From assembly GCA_963720735.1 (NCBI GenBank), contig CAVRGL010000001.1:558001-622000 (forward strand): a stretch of DNA of 64,000 bases, given 5' to 3'. Shown piece after piece: positions 8,788-17,186 of the stretch. Under the pieces are notes generated by a model, which saw only the letters and a list, made by a program, of their open reading frames with translations, searched no databases and was not told the origin of the DNA. Origin of the DNA: JBBRHQ01 sp963720735 (GTDB lineage Bacteria; Actinomycetota; Thermoleophilia; Solirubrobacterales; 70-9). Made by a program: the position numbers and the translations under genes. Positions within the stretch are counted from its first letter, which is position 1, and every line of letters begins with the position of its first letter.

Positions 8788-8834
8788 ACGTGGGACCTTT
8801 CAAGCGTCTATATGGCGGCTCAGAGGTCCCACGT
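8788..8834. repeat. 47-bp palindromic repeat, copy 1
   Basis: An imperfect 47-bp inverted repeat with perfect outer arms ACGTGGGACC and GGTCCCACGT and an AT-rich centre (CTATATG). It lies in the 146-nt gap between prfA and the DUF1385 gene. Two further copies occur at 34844-34890 and 34916-34962. Copy 1 resembles those best when reverse-complemented. The whole element can fold into one long hairpin. No T-tract follows, so it does not look like a standard intrinsic terminator. Confidence 0.85.
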
Positions 8835-8887
8835 CGGGAGAGCTCGGAGGAGAGCGAGGCGGAGACCGCCGCGGAGCGGGCGGGCGA

Positions 8888-9904
8888 TCAGGCGACGATC
8901 TCGATCGGGGAGGCGCCTTCCTCCAGCGGGCTCTCGACCGCAAGCACCGCCTCGAGCGCCGCGATCGCCACCGCGAGCTGGCTCTCGTCCGGCTCGCGGG
9001 TGGTCAGGTTCTGCAGCATCAGCCCGGGCCACATCAGGACTCGCACCCAGCCCTTGCGACGGTGCTTGCCGGCCCACTTGATCACCTCGTAGGAGAGGCC
9101 GGCGATCAGCGGGATGCCGAGGATGCGGGAGAGCAGCAGCCAGTACCAGGCCGGCAGGCCGATCGGGGCAAAGACGAAGATCGCCAGCACCATGACGATC
9201 AGCAGGAAGCTGGTGCCGCAGCGGGGGTGAAGGCGGGAATAGAGCTTGGCGCGCGCCGGGACGAGCTCGTCCTCGGCCTCGTAGCAGGAGATCGTCTTGT
9301 GCTCGGCGCCGTGGTACTCGAAGACCCGGCGCAGGTCGGGGAGGCGGCTGATCAGGACGATGTAGCCGATGAAGATCGCCGTGCGCAGGGTTCCCTCGAC
9401 CAGCCAGAAGAGGAAGGGAGAGCCGAGCTGGTCCTTGATCAGGCTGGTCGCCCCGACCGGGATCAGGAAGAAGAGGGTGACCGCGAGCAACAGGGACAGC
9501 ACGATCGTTAACCCCCAGGTGAAGCCGCCGATCTCCTCCTGCTCGTCCGGGTCGAGCTGCGCGTTGGCTGAGATCGCCAGGGCGCGGAAGCCGATCTTCA
9601 TCGACTCGGCGAGCGCCACCACGCCGCGGACGATCGGCAACCGCAGGAGGCGGTGGCGCTTCGCCCAGGAGACCAGAGGCTCCGAGGTGACCTCGATTTC
9701 GTCTGTGGGCGTGCGAACCGCCACCGCCCATACCGAGATCCCGCGCATCATCACCCCCTCGAGCACCGCCTGCCCGCCGACCGGCGCGTCGCGTTTCGCG
9801 ACCAGGGCGCCGTCGGGCATCCGCATCGGGTCGGCGCCGTTGTCGGCCCTCTCCCCCGTGGCGCACCCGGTGCCGGCGGGGTCGTTCGGCGGCCCCCCGT
9901 CCAC
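8888..9904 (-). CDS. DUF1385 family membrane protein
   Basis: A 338-residue member of the DUF1385 family, conserved in many Firmicutes and actinobacteria but of unknown function. The conserved region starts near residue 41 (APVGGQAVLEGVMMRG). Two long hydrophobic stretches follow (about 135-160 and 265-310). Between them is the family segment EYHGAEHKTISCYE and LHPRCGTSFL, with conserved His, Cys and Glu. I use the GTG 9902-9904, six nt after the rpmE stop; ATGs at 9826 and 9820 are possible later starts. The gene sits between rpmE and prfA, in a translation operon. Confidence 0.85.
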   Translation of the reverse strand: MDGGPPNDPAGTGCATGERADNGADPMRMPDGALVAKRDAPVGGQAVLEGVMMRGISVWAVAVRTPTDEIEVTSEPLVSWAKRHRLLRLPIVRGVVALAESMKIGFRALAISANAQLDPDEQEEIGGFTWGLTIVLSLLLAVTLFFLIPVGATSLIKDQLGSPFLFWLVEGTLRTAIFIGYIVLISRLPDLRRVFEYHGAEHKTISCYEAEDELVPARAKLYSRLHPRCGTSFLLIVMVLAIFVFAPIGLPAWYWLLLSRILGIPLIAGLSYEVIKWAGKHRRKGWVRVLMWPGLMLQNLTTREPDESQLAVAIAALEAVLAVESPLEEGASPIEIVA

Positions 9905-9910
9905 CGGGAG

Positions 9911-10126
9911 CTAGGTCCTGGCCTTGGCGCGCTTGGCGGCGCGCCGCTGAAAGCGCTCGACCCGCCCACCTGTGTCGACCAGCTTCTGCTTGCCCGTGTA
10001 GAAGGGGTGGCAGGCGGAGCACAGCTCGACGTGCAGGTCCGCAGACGTCGAGCGGGTGTAGAACTGGTTCCCGCAGGAGCAGTGGACGTTGGAGAGCGTG
10101 TATTCGGGGTGGATGCCGGTCTTCAT
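9911..10126 (-). CDS. rpmE: 50S ribosomal protein L31, zinc-binding form
   Basis: A 71-residue L31 beginning MKTGIHPEY. Four zinc-ligand cysteines are present (Cys16, Cys18, Cys36 and Cys39, in CSCGNQ and CSACH), followed by FYTGKQKLVDTGGRVERF. The cysteines make it the Zn-containing RpmE type rather than the zinc-independent paralog. It heads the conserved rpmE-prfA-prmC run. The ATG at 10124-10126 is the family start. Confidence 0.97.
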   Translation of the reverse strand: MKTGIHPEYTLSNVHCSCGNQFYTRSTSADLHVELCSACHPFYTGKQKLVDTGGRVERFQRRAAKRAKART

Positions 10127-10168
10127 CGGGCGGTGAAGTCTAGCGAGGGTCCTGCCGATACCGAGAGG

Positions 10169-12454
10169 GTGCCGAGAGCACTCGAGAGCAGCGAGCGCTA
10201 CGAGCGTCGCGCGGCGAGGATCCGTCGCCGGCTCGGCCTGGGGCTGTTCGGGGCCACCGCCCTGATCGCGATCTTCGACCTCTCCGGGGTCGGCGGTGGG
10301 GACCTCGCCTTCGCCGTGGGCGGGCCGATCTACGACGCGGTCGTGATCGTCGCCGGCCTCGCCTGCCTGGGGCGCGCCGCCTACACGCCGAGGGAGCGCT
10401 CCGCGTGGGTCCTGATCGGCGCCGGCATCCTCGCCTGGGCCGCAGGCGAGACCTACTGGACCTGGTTCTACTTCCACGACCCCTCGCCCCCCTCCCCCTC
10501 CCCGTCTGATGCCGGCTACCTGGCGCTCTACCCGCTGCTGCTCGCCGGCCTCTGGCTGCTGGTGCGGGCGAGGATCAGGGAGATCGACCCGCGCCTCTGG
10601 ATGGACGCGGTGGTCGCCGCCCTCGGAACCGCCGCGCTGGGGACGACCTTCATCTTCGACTTCGTCGCCGACCGCACCAGCGGGACGCAGGCTGAGGTGG
10701 CGGTGAACCTCACCTATCCGCTGCTCGACATCGTCCTTCTGAGCGCCGTGGTCGGGGTGATCGCCCTGACCGGCTGGCGGCCCGGGAGAACCTGGACAAT
10801 GCTGTTCATCGGGCTGGTGGCCACCGCCATCGCCGACATCGGCTTCAGCCTCGAGTCGACCAGCTCCAGCGCAGCGTCGGGCGACTGGACCGAGCCGTTC
10901 TACCTGCTCTCGGCCTCCGCACTCGGGGTCGCCGCCTGGCAGTCGGAGGTGCAGCCCTCACGCTCCTTCGCCGTGCTCGACGGCTGGCGGGAGCTGATGG
11001 TCCCGGTGATCTTCGGCGCGATCGTCGTCGGGCTGCTGGTGATGCACTACCTCTCACCGGCCAGCGGGCTCTCGGTGCTTCTCGCCGCGGTGGCCGTGAT
11101 CGCGCTCCTCGCCCGTCTCGCCGCCAGCGTACGCCAGAACCAGAACCTGCTGGAGCGGGCCCAGACGGACTCTCTGACCTCGCTCGGCAGCCGCAGCCGC
11201 ATGCAGGCGGACCTGGCCCGCGAGTGCCGCTCGGCCACCCTGACCGAGCCGGTGGCGCTGCTGCTCTTCGACCTCGACGGCTTCAAGCTCTACAACGACA
11301 CCTTCGGGCACCCCGCTGGGGACGCTCTGCTCAGCCGCCTCGGCCGGGCGCTGGGGGACGCCGTCAGGCCCTACGGCTCGGCCTACCGGATCGGCGGGGA
11401 CGAGTTCTGCGTACTCCTCCGTTGCGCGCCGGAGCGCTTCGACACCGCGGTCGCCGCGGCAGAGGAGGCGCTGCGGGAGGACGGCGGAGGCTTCCAGGTG
11501 ACCAGCTCCTGGGGCCGGGCCCTGATCCCCGAGGATGCGGCCCACCCGACGGCGGCGCTGCAGACGGCCGACGTGCGGATGTACGAGAGCAAGGATTCCG
11601 GCCGGATCTCGGCGGGGAGCCAGGTCGAGGAGGCGCTGCTGGCCGCGCTCGAGGAGCGCCAGCCGGATCTCGGCCGCCACGGCCACAGCGTCGCCGGGCT
11701 GGCGATGAAGGTGGGCCAGCGCCTCGGCCTCGAGCCGAGTGAGCTGACCCTTCTGCATCGCGCGGCGCAGCTGCACGACATCGGCAAGATGGCGATTCCC
11801 GACGCGATCCTCCGCAAGCCGGGGCCGCTCGACGCCGAGGAGCGCCGCTTCATCGAGCGTCACACGATCTTCGGGGAGCGGATCATCGCCGCCGCGCCCT
11901 CGCTCGCCCCGGTGGCACCGATCGTCCGCTCAAGCCACGAGCGCTTCGACGGCACGGGCTACCCCGACGAGCTGGCCGGCGACGAGATCCCGCTCGCCTC
12001 GCGCATCGTCTTCGCCTGTGACGCCTTCTACGCGATCACCGCGGAGCACCCCTACTCGGAGGCCCGCAGCGCCGCCGAGGCGATCGAGGAGCTGCGCTTC
12101 TGCGCAGGGGGACAGTTCGACCCGGCCGTCGTCGAGGCGGTTTGCGCCGAGCTGACGGCGCCGGTCGGCGCCGAGGCAGAAGTCCGGCGGCGCGGCGCGC
12201 CTGCGAAGCGGCGCCGCCCCCCGGCGCGCCCTGGGCGAGGTCACGGCGCTGGGGTCCTGAGGCTCTCCAGGAGCCGCTCGAGGACTGCGGTCACCTCGCC
12301 GCGCACCCCGGGGTCCTCGGAGCGTGCGACCAGCATCGCCGCCTCGTCGAGGGCGCCCATCAGCACGTGGGCGAGCGGCTTCACCGGCTGCGGTGAGATC
12401 TCGCCGGCCTCGATCGCCGCCTCGAGGCTCGCCTCGATCAGGCCGAGCCCGTAG
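10169..12454 (+). CDS. Membrane GGDEF and HD-GYP protein (cyclic-di-GMP synthesis/turnover)
   Basis: Predicted bifunctional signalling enzyme. Residues of roughly 25-320 form about nine hydrophobic segments, a membrane sensor region. Next is a diguanylate cyclase domain with TDSLTSLGSRSR, LLLFDLDGFK and an intact RIGGDEF. The C-terminal HD-GYP phosphodiesterase domain has HDIGK and DGTGYP; the usual HHE before it reads SHE, so one metal-site histidine is missing. Start is the GTG 10169-10171. The last ~70 codons run 214 nt into the convergent TetR gene and look non-native. A single indel near 12180-12240 would restore a stop at 12258-12260. Confidence 0.85.
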   Translation: MPRALESSERYERRAARIRRRLGLGLFGATALIAIFDLSGVGGGDLAFAVGGPIYDAVVIVAGLACLGRAAYTPRERSAWVLIGAGILAWAAGETYWTWFYFHDPSPPSPSPSDAGYLALYPLLLAGLWLLVRARIREIDPRLWMDAVVAALGTAALGTTFIFDFVADRTSGTQAEVAVNLTYPLLDIVLLSAVVGVIALTGWRPGRTWTMLFIGLVATAIADIGFSLESTSSSAASGDWTEPFYLLSASALGVAAWQSEVQPSRSFAVLDGWRELMVPVIFGAIVVGLLVMHYLSPASGLSVLLAAVAVIALLARLAASVRQNQNLLERAQTDSLTSLGSRSRMQADLARECRSATLTEPVALLLFDLDGFKLYNDTFGHPAGDALLSRLGRALGDAVRPYGSAYRIGGDEFCVLLRCAPERFDTAVAAAEEALREDGGGFQVTSSWGRALIPEDAAHPTAALQTADVRMYESKDSGRISAGSQVEEALLAALEERQPDLGRHGHSVAGLAMKVGQRLGLEPSELTLLHRAAQLHDIGKMAIPDAILRKPGPLDAEERRFIERHTIFGERIIAAAPSLAPVAPIVRSSHERFDGTGYPDELAGDEIPLASRIVFACDAFYAITAEHPYSEARSAAEAIEELRFCAGGQFDPAVVEAVCAELTAPVGAEAEVRRRGAPAKRRRPPARPGRGHGAGVLRLSRSRSRTAVTSPRTPGSSERATSIAASSRAPISTWASGFTGCGEISPASIAASRLASIRPSP

Positions 12455-12873
12455 GAGGCGGCGATCTCCCGCCAGCGGTCCCAGCCGAGCACCGCGGGGG
12501 CGTCGAGCAGGACGATCCGCTGCACCTCCGGCTCGGCGCAGGCATCGATGAAAATCGCGATCCCGGCGCTCATCGACTCCACCGGGCCCGAAGCGCCGGA
12601 GGCCAGGGCGACCTCGGCGATCCGGGTGGTGATCTCCTCCTCGACCTGGCGGTAAACCGCCTCGAGCAGGTCGCTCTTGCCGCCGAAATGGTGATAGAGG
12701 GCGCCGCGGGTGACCCCGGCGGCGCGCACAACCTCCTCGGTGCCGACGGCGGCGTAACCGCGCTCGCCGAACAGCCGGCGGCCCGCCGCGACCAGCGCCG
12801 CCCGGGTCGCCTCGGATTGCTCGGCCTTGCGGCCGCCCCGTTGGACGGGCTCCTCTCCCGCCTTGACATTCAT
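12241..12873 (-). CDS. TetR family transcriptional regulator
   Basis: A 210-residue repressor-type regulator. The N-terminal helix-turn-helix is clear: ATRAALVAAGRRLFGERGYA, then VVRAAGVTRGALYHHFGGKSDLL (residues about 22-68). The C-terminal ligand domain is variable, as usual. It is divergent from an alpha/beta-hydrolase gene, and the shared 74-nt intergenic region contains symmetric promoter elements. Autoregulation and control of the hydrolase are therefore likely. Its minus-strand promoter would start transcription within a few bases of the ATG, so the mRNA may be leaderless. Confidence 0.92.
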   Translation of the reverse strand: MNVKAGEEPVQRGGRKAEQSEATRAALVAAGRRLFGERGYAAVGTEEVVRAAGVTRGALYHHFGGKSDLLEAVYRQVEEEITTRIAEVALASGASGPVESMSAGIAIFIDACAEPEVQRIVLLDAPAVLGWDRWREIAASYGLGLIEASLEAAIEAGEISPQPVKPLAHVLMGALDEAAMLVARSEDPGVRGEVTAVLERLLESLRTPAP

Positions 12874-12911
12874 GCTGTATGTATGTTAGATACCTACTGT
12901 TTGTATGTCAA
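12863..12911. promoter_or_regulatory. Mirrored divergent promoters between TetR and hydrolase genes
   Basis: On the minus strand TTGACA (12906-12911) is followed after 17 bp by TAACAT (12883-12888), ending 9 nt before the TetR ATG. On the plus strand TTGACA (12863-12868) faces it, followed after 18 bp by the weaker TAGATA (12887-12892). The two TTGACA boxes point inward and are symmetric about 12887. TGTATGT-type sequences recur between them and are candidate TetR half-sites. Occupancy of the centre would block both promoters. Confidence 0.65.
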
Positions 12912-12947
12912 AGGCCGCAACCACGGCCCGCGCCCAGGAGGAACCAG

Positions 12948-13832
12948 ATGAGCACTGCCACCGAAGCCAATCAATCCGGGCAGACGGGGCGCTTCGCCTC
13001 GCTCCCCCACCGCGTGCTGGAGCTCTCCGCGGGACCCGTGCGCTACAGGGAGGCCGGAGAGGGCGAGCCGATCCTCTTCGTCCACGGGCTGCTGGTCGAC
13101 GGCCGCCTCTGGCACGGAGTCGCCGACCTGCTCAGCGACCGCTTCCGCTGCATCGTCCCGGACTGGCCGATGGGCTCCCACACCCTGCCGATGAAGCCCA
13201 CCGCGGACCTCGCCCCGCCGGCGATGGCCTCGCTCGTCGGGGAGCTGCTCGACCAGCTCGGGATCGAACGGGCGACGGTGGTCGGCAACGACACCGGCGG
13301 CGCGGTGTCCCAGATGCTCACCGCGCAGAGGCCCGAGGTCGTCGACCGCCTCGTGCTCACCAACTGCGATACCGAGGACAACTTCCCCCCCTTCCCCTTC
13401 AACGCGATGCCTCCCCTCGCCAGGATTCCCGGCGGCTTCCGGGCGCTGACCGTGCCCTTCCGGCTGGGCCCAGTGCGCCGCTTCGTCTACGGGCTGCTGA
13501 CCGCGCGCCCGATCCCGCCGGAGCTGGTCGATGCCTGGCTCGCCCCATCGAGCTCTGACGCCCGGATCCGCGAGGATGCCCGCCGGCTGACGGCCGGGAT
13601 CCGGAACCGCGACCTGACCGAGGCCAGCGCCCGCCTCGCCCGATTCGAGCGGCCCGTGCTGCTCGCCTGGGCGCCCGAGGACGGGCTGTTCGCGATCCGC
13701 CACGCCGAGCGCCTGGCGAGCAGGCTGCCCGACGCGAGGATCGAGCGGATCGCCGGCGCCAAGACCTTCGTCGCGCTCGACCAGCCGCAGCGGCTCGCCG
13801 AGGCGATCGGCGGCTTCGTCGGCGCCTCATAG
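12948..13832 (+). CDS. Alpha/beta-hydrolase fold protein, catalytic histidine apparently replaced
   Basis: A 294-residue alpha/beta-hydrolase. The oxyanion segment is FVHGLLVDG. The nucleophile elbow is VVGNDTGGAV with Asp115, the type used by haloalkane and fluoroacetate dehalogenases and epoxide hydrolases. Near the C-terminus, where the family has GxGHFxxxDQP, this protein has AGAKTFVALDQP, so residue 273 is Thr instead of the catalytic His. A strong AGGAGG precedes the ATG at 12948. Regulation by the divergent TetR is likely. Activity is uncertain; it may be a non-hydrolytic member. Confidence 0.85.
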   Translation: MSTATEANQSGQTGRFASLPHRVLELSAGPVRYREAGEGEPILFVHGLLVDGRLWHGVADLLSDRFRCIVPDWPMGSHTLPMKPTADLAPPAMASLVGELLDQLGIERATVVGNDTGGAVSQMLTAQRPEVVDRLVLTNCDTEDNFPPFPFNAMPPLARIPGGFRALTVPFRLGPVRRFVYGLLTARPIPPELVDAWLAPSSSDARIREDARRLTAGIRNRDLTEASARLARFERPVLLAWAPEDGLFAIRHAERLASRLPDARIERIAGAKTFVALDQPQRLAEAIGGFVGAS

Positions 13833-13946
13833 GCCCGATCGGGGGCGATTCCGCAACCTGGGGGTTCTTTTTCGGGGTGCGCTTGCGTTACGTCTGACAC
13901 GAGCGCCATGCTGCCGGACAGTCACCTGACCCGGAAGGACGGAGAC

Positions 13947-14129
13947 ATGGCCAAGAGGATCTTCGACCAGGATCAGCCGCGCAGCGTTCTTGCCCGCCGC
14001 CTCAACGAGGCGTTCGCGGGCTGTGAGAAGTGGACCGTGGCGCCGCCGCGCGAGCGACGGCTCGCCGACGCACCGATCCCGGAAACCAAGCTGGGCCGGC
14101 TGCCGGTGCCATCGCAGCAGTACTTCTAG
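13947..14129 (+). CDS. Small hypothetical protein, 60 residues
   Basis: This short ORF encodes a charged protein starting MAKRIFDQDQPRSVLARRLN and ending with a proline-rich GRLPVPSQQYF. It has no membrane segment and no motif I recognise. A plausible ribosome binding site (GGACGGAG) precedes the ATG at 13947-13949. It overlaps the convergent deacetylase gene by four bases. Codon use is consistent with a real gene, but the evidence is modest. Confidence 0.5.
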   Translation: MAKRIFDQDQPRSVLARRLNEAFAGCEKWTVAPPRERRLADAPIPETKLGRLPVPSQQYF

Positions 14130-14866
14130 AGCGGCGAAGCGACAACCCCCGTCCGGTCAGGCCGGCCGCAGTCGAGCGGCAGGATTGTCAGATCCCTGCG
14201 CGCGATCTCGTCGATGATCGCCGGCAGCGCCTTCACCGTGGCCCGCCAGGAGCCCGGAGCGCTGTAGTGGTCCGCATCGTGGAGCAGGAGGATCTCCCCG
14301 CCGCGCAGGTCGCGACTGCAGCGGCTGGCAATCGACTCCGGGGTTGCGCCGGCGGCCCAGTCGCGGCCCCAGCGCGACCACAGCACGGGCTCCCATTCGC
14401 GGCTTCGCACAACGGCGAGCCCGGCGCCGCTGTAGATGCCGTAGGGCGGGCGGTGCAGGGCGATCGGCCGCCCCGTCGCCTCCTCGATCAGCGCCCGCCC
14501 CCGCTCCAGGTCGGCGCGGATCTGCCCCGGCCCCAGCCGCAGCAGGTTTCGGTGCCGATGGCAATGGAGGCCGATCGCGTGCCCGGCGGCGGCAATCTCG
14601 GCCGCCAGGCCGCGGTCGCGATCGACCTGCTCGCCGACCAGGAAGAATGTCGCCCTCGCGCCGGCCTCCCCGAGGACCGCCAGGGTCCGCTCCGTCCCCT
14701 GCGGGTGGGGCCCGTCGTCGAAGGTGAGCGCGACCCCGGCGACGCTATCAAGCCGGTGACGAAGGCCGAGAGCCGGACCGACCCCGGGCATGACCGGCGC
14801 CAGCGCCGGCCCGGCATGGAGCACCGCGGCCGCCCCGAGGCCGGCCCCGGCGAGGGCTCGGATCAT
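14126..14866 (-). CDS. Polysaccharide deacetylase (NodB/CE4 family)
   Basis: Predicted metal-dependent deacetylase of N-acetylated glycans such as peptidoglycan, 246 residues. NodB motifs: VALTFDDGPH (motif 1, metal-binding Asp), GLHCHRHRNL (motif 2, HxxxH), RPPYG (motif 3) and a C-terminal ILLLHD (motif 5 His). An N-terminal hydrophobic segment (ALAGAGLGAAAVLHAGPAL) suggests a signal or membrane anchor, so it acts outside the membrane. The start ATG at 14864-14866 overlaps the stop of the glycosyltransferase frame (ATGA). It is the last gene of a surface-carbohydrate operon starting with the aminotransferase. Confidence 0.87.
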   Translation of the reverse strand: MIRALAGAGLGAAAVLHAGPALAPVMPGVGPALGLRHRLDSVAGVALTFDDGPHPQGTERTLAVLGEAGARATFFLVGEQVDRDRGLAAEIAAAGHAIGLHCHRHRNLLRLGPGQIRADLERGRALIEEATGRPIALHRPPYGIYSGAGLAVVRSREWEPVLWSRWGRDWAAGATPESIASRCSRDLRGGEILLLHDADHYSAPGSWRATVKALPAIIDEIARRDLTILPLDCGRPDRTGVVASPL

Positions 14867-15580
14867 CGAGAGGCGGGCTCGTCTTCCGCCTGGTCGGGGG
14901 GCGGCTCCGGCTGCGGAGTCGTCGCCTGCTTGCCGATGTGCAGGCGTCGCTCGATCGGCTTGGCGATCACCCGGTAGGGGGTGTCCCAGTTGACCGAGGC
15001 CGCGACGGCGATCACAAGGATCGTCGCGATCAGGGTCATCAGCCCGGCCGTGGCGAGCCGGTTGACCCGCAGGTGCCAGACCGCCTGGGGCCTGACCCGC
15101 GGCCGCGCGGCGAGGATCTTGGAGGCGATCGAGGGCAGCGAGGCGAAGGTCGACGCGGGGGCTCGCCGCTCCCGGGTTACGTGGCGCAGGACCGACTCGA
15201 GCTCGTGCTCGGAGCGCGCCACCTCGGCCAGCCCGAAGCGCTCGAAGGCGCTGTTGTTGGCACGCAGGTGCCCGACCGAGAAGCCGTAGGAGACCACCGG
15301 GCAGCCCCGGATATGGGCTTCGAGCACGGTCAGGCCGGCGGTCGAGTGCACCATCGCGTCGGCCGCCGCCATCCAGTCGCTCATCTGGTCCGTGAAGCCG
15401 AGGATCCTCAGCCGCTGCTCGTCGCCGAAGCGTTGCTCGAGCTTCTCCCGGGCCGCCTGGTTGCGGCCGGTTACGCACGCCACCAGGGTGTCCTCGAGAG
15501 CCAGGGCGGCCTTCACCGCGCCCTCCAGGTCGCCCACCCCCCAGCCGCCGCCGGAGACCAGGATACACGGGCGTGCGCCG
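14863..15580 (-). CDS. C-terminal half of the glycosyltransferase, in a shifted frame
   Basis: This frame carries the continuation of the glycosyltransferase begun in the upstream gene: ILVSGGGWGVGDLEGAV, the GFTDQMSDWMAAADAMVHSTAGL donor-binding region and PVVSYGFSVGHLRANN. The second Rossmann domain of MGDG-synthase/MurG-like GT-B enzymes looks like this. A membrane helix follows (GLMTLIATILVIAVAASVNW) and then a charged, proline-rich tail. No start codon or binding site explains independent translation, and the two parts join smoothly if one base is added near 15570-15580. I read it as one gene broken by a one-base indel. Confidence 0.7.
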
Positions 15581-17186
15581 GGACGTCGAGCGCGCGGCGC
15601 GCGTCGCCGCGGGTCCGCGGCATCAGGAAGTCGGGGGAGATCGGCGGACGGGCCCACTCGACGCTCGCCGGCCCGGCGATCCGCTGCACCTCCTCGATCG
15701 ACTCGGGATGGGTGACGTAATGCATGTCGATTCCCGGATGGGCCCAGAAATGCAGGCCGGCGAGGTCTGTGATCGCCGATTGCGCGGGAACGGGTAGGCG
15801 CCGCTTCTGGCGCAGCATCCCGAGGATCGCCGTCACCCCGGGATAGGTGGAGATCACCACGTCGGGGTCGTGCTCGGCTATCAGTCGCAGCAACCCACGG
15901 GAGCCGAGCCAGTAGCCGAGCCGGTGCGCGAGCCAGCGGGTCGGTGCGAGGCGGGCCAGCAGCCAGTACTGGATGTCGAAAAGCCACGGCATCCAGCGGA
16001 AGGTCACCTTCGAGCCCCCGCAGACGACCGCGTGCAGCAGATGGCCCATCGCCGCCAGGCCATTGGCGATCTCGACCTGGCTGCCCGGGATCTCCTGCTC
16101 GACCTCGGCGGCGATGATCCGCGCCGGCAGGTCGTGGCCCTCGCCGATGTCCGCGGTCAGCACCAGCACGCGGGTCGGCTCCTGCTCGGCCTTCTCGGAA
16201 CCGGCGAGCAGCGAGGTGGGGGCGCGGTCCCCGTTGACCGGCACCTTCGGTTCTCCCGGCCGCTCGAGCGTGACCGGGCTTGGCAGGCGCGAGGCGCGCA
16301 CCCACTCGACGTAGCGTCGCACGCCCTCGCGGAAGGGCGTATCGGCGACCCAGCCGAGCTCCTCCCGGGCCCGCTCACTGGAGATCTCCTTGCCGGGGAA
16401 GTCCCCCGGCCGCGGCGGGGTGTGGACGATCTCGCAACCCCCGGTCATCTCCTGCACGGTCTCGGCGATCTCGAGGATCGTCACGGTCTCGTCGCTGGAG
16501 AGGTTGTAGGTGCGGTTCCTCGCCTCCGGCGCCAGCCCGGCGACCACGCCTGCCGCGAGGTCCTCGACGTAGACGAAGCTGCGGCACTGCTGGCCGTCGC
16601 CGGCGATGGTCAGCGACTCGCCGTCCAGCGCCAGGTCGATGAAGCGGGCGACGACGCCCGCGGCCCTCGCACGCGGCCCGTAGGGGATGCCGAAGCGCAG
16701 CACGGTGTAATCGAGGTCGAAGAGCTCCGCGTAGCCGGCGCAGTAGGTCTCCCCCGCAAGCTTGGTCGCGGTGTAGAGGTGGCGTGGGGCCGGGATCGGG
16801 GTCTCCTCGTCGACCGCGTGCGGCTCGGCGTCGCTGTAGACCCAGGTGGTGCTGCCGTAGACGACCCTGCCGCCGCCGGTGCGGCCGGCCGACTCGAGCA
16901 CGTTGAGGGTGCCGCGGGTGTTGACCTCCTCCGCCAGCACGGGGTCTCCGACGACGTGGGCGACGTCGGCGACCGCGGCGAGGTGGATCACCGCATCGCA
17001 GTCGCGCATCGCCAGGTCGAGGTTGGCCGGATCGGTGATCGAGCCCGTGAAGGTCTCGACCTCGAGCGGCGAGTGATACGGGGAGGCGCTGAGATCGAAG
17101 ATCCTCGGCGTGATCCCCCGCTCGATCAGCCGGTCGACGACATGCGAGCCGATGAAGCCTCCGCCGCCGGTGACCAGGACCCTCAT
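15513..17186 (-). CDS. NAD-dependent sugar epimerase fused to the N-terminal half of a GT-B glycosyltransferase
   Basis: Residues 1 to about 315 are an extended SDR nucleotide-sugar epimerase/dehydratase. They show VLVTGGGGFIGSHVVDRL (NAD site), HLAAVADV, a Tyr-xxx-Lys in YTATKLAGE and the C-terminal GWVADTPFREGVRRYVEWV. After a ~40-residue linker the same frame continues as an MGDG-synthase/MurG-type glycosyltransferase (VLVLTADIGEGHDLPARII, then PDVVISTYPG). That domain is interrupted near 15575, where the frame shifts. Start is ATG 17184-17186, overlapping the aminotransferase stop (ATGA). Repaired, the fusion would be about 770 residues. A GTG near 16243 could start a separate transferase. 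Confidence 0.75.
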   Translation of the reverse strand: MRVLVTGGGGFIGSHVVDRLIERGITPRIFDLSASPYHSPLEVETFTGSITDPANLDLAMRDCDAVIHLAAVADVAHVVGDPVLAEEVNTRGTLNVLESAGRTGGGRVVYGSTTWVYSDAEPHAVDEETPIPAPRHLYTATKLAGETYCAGYAELFDLDYTVLRFGIPYGPRARAAGVVARFIDLALDGESLTIAGDGQQCRSFVYVEDLAAGVVAGLAPEARNRTYNLSSDETVTILEIAETVQEMTGGCEIVHTPPRPGDFPGKEISSERAREELGWVADTPFREGVRRYVEWVRASRLPSPVTLERPGEPKVPVNGDRAPTSLLAGSEKAEQEPTRVLVLTADIGEGHDLPARIIAAEVEQEIPGSQVEIANGLAAMGHLLHAVVCGGSKVTFRWMPWLFDIQYWLLARLAPTRWLAHRLGYWLGSRGLLRLIAEHDPDVVISTYPGVTAILGMLRQKRRLPVPAQSAITDLAGLHFWAHPGIDMHYVTHPESIEEVQRIAGPASVEWARPPISPDFLMPRTRGDARRALDVPAHARVSWSPAAAGGWATWRAR

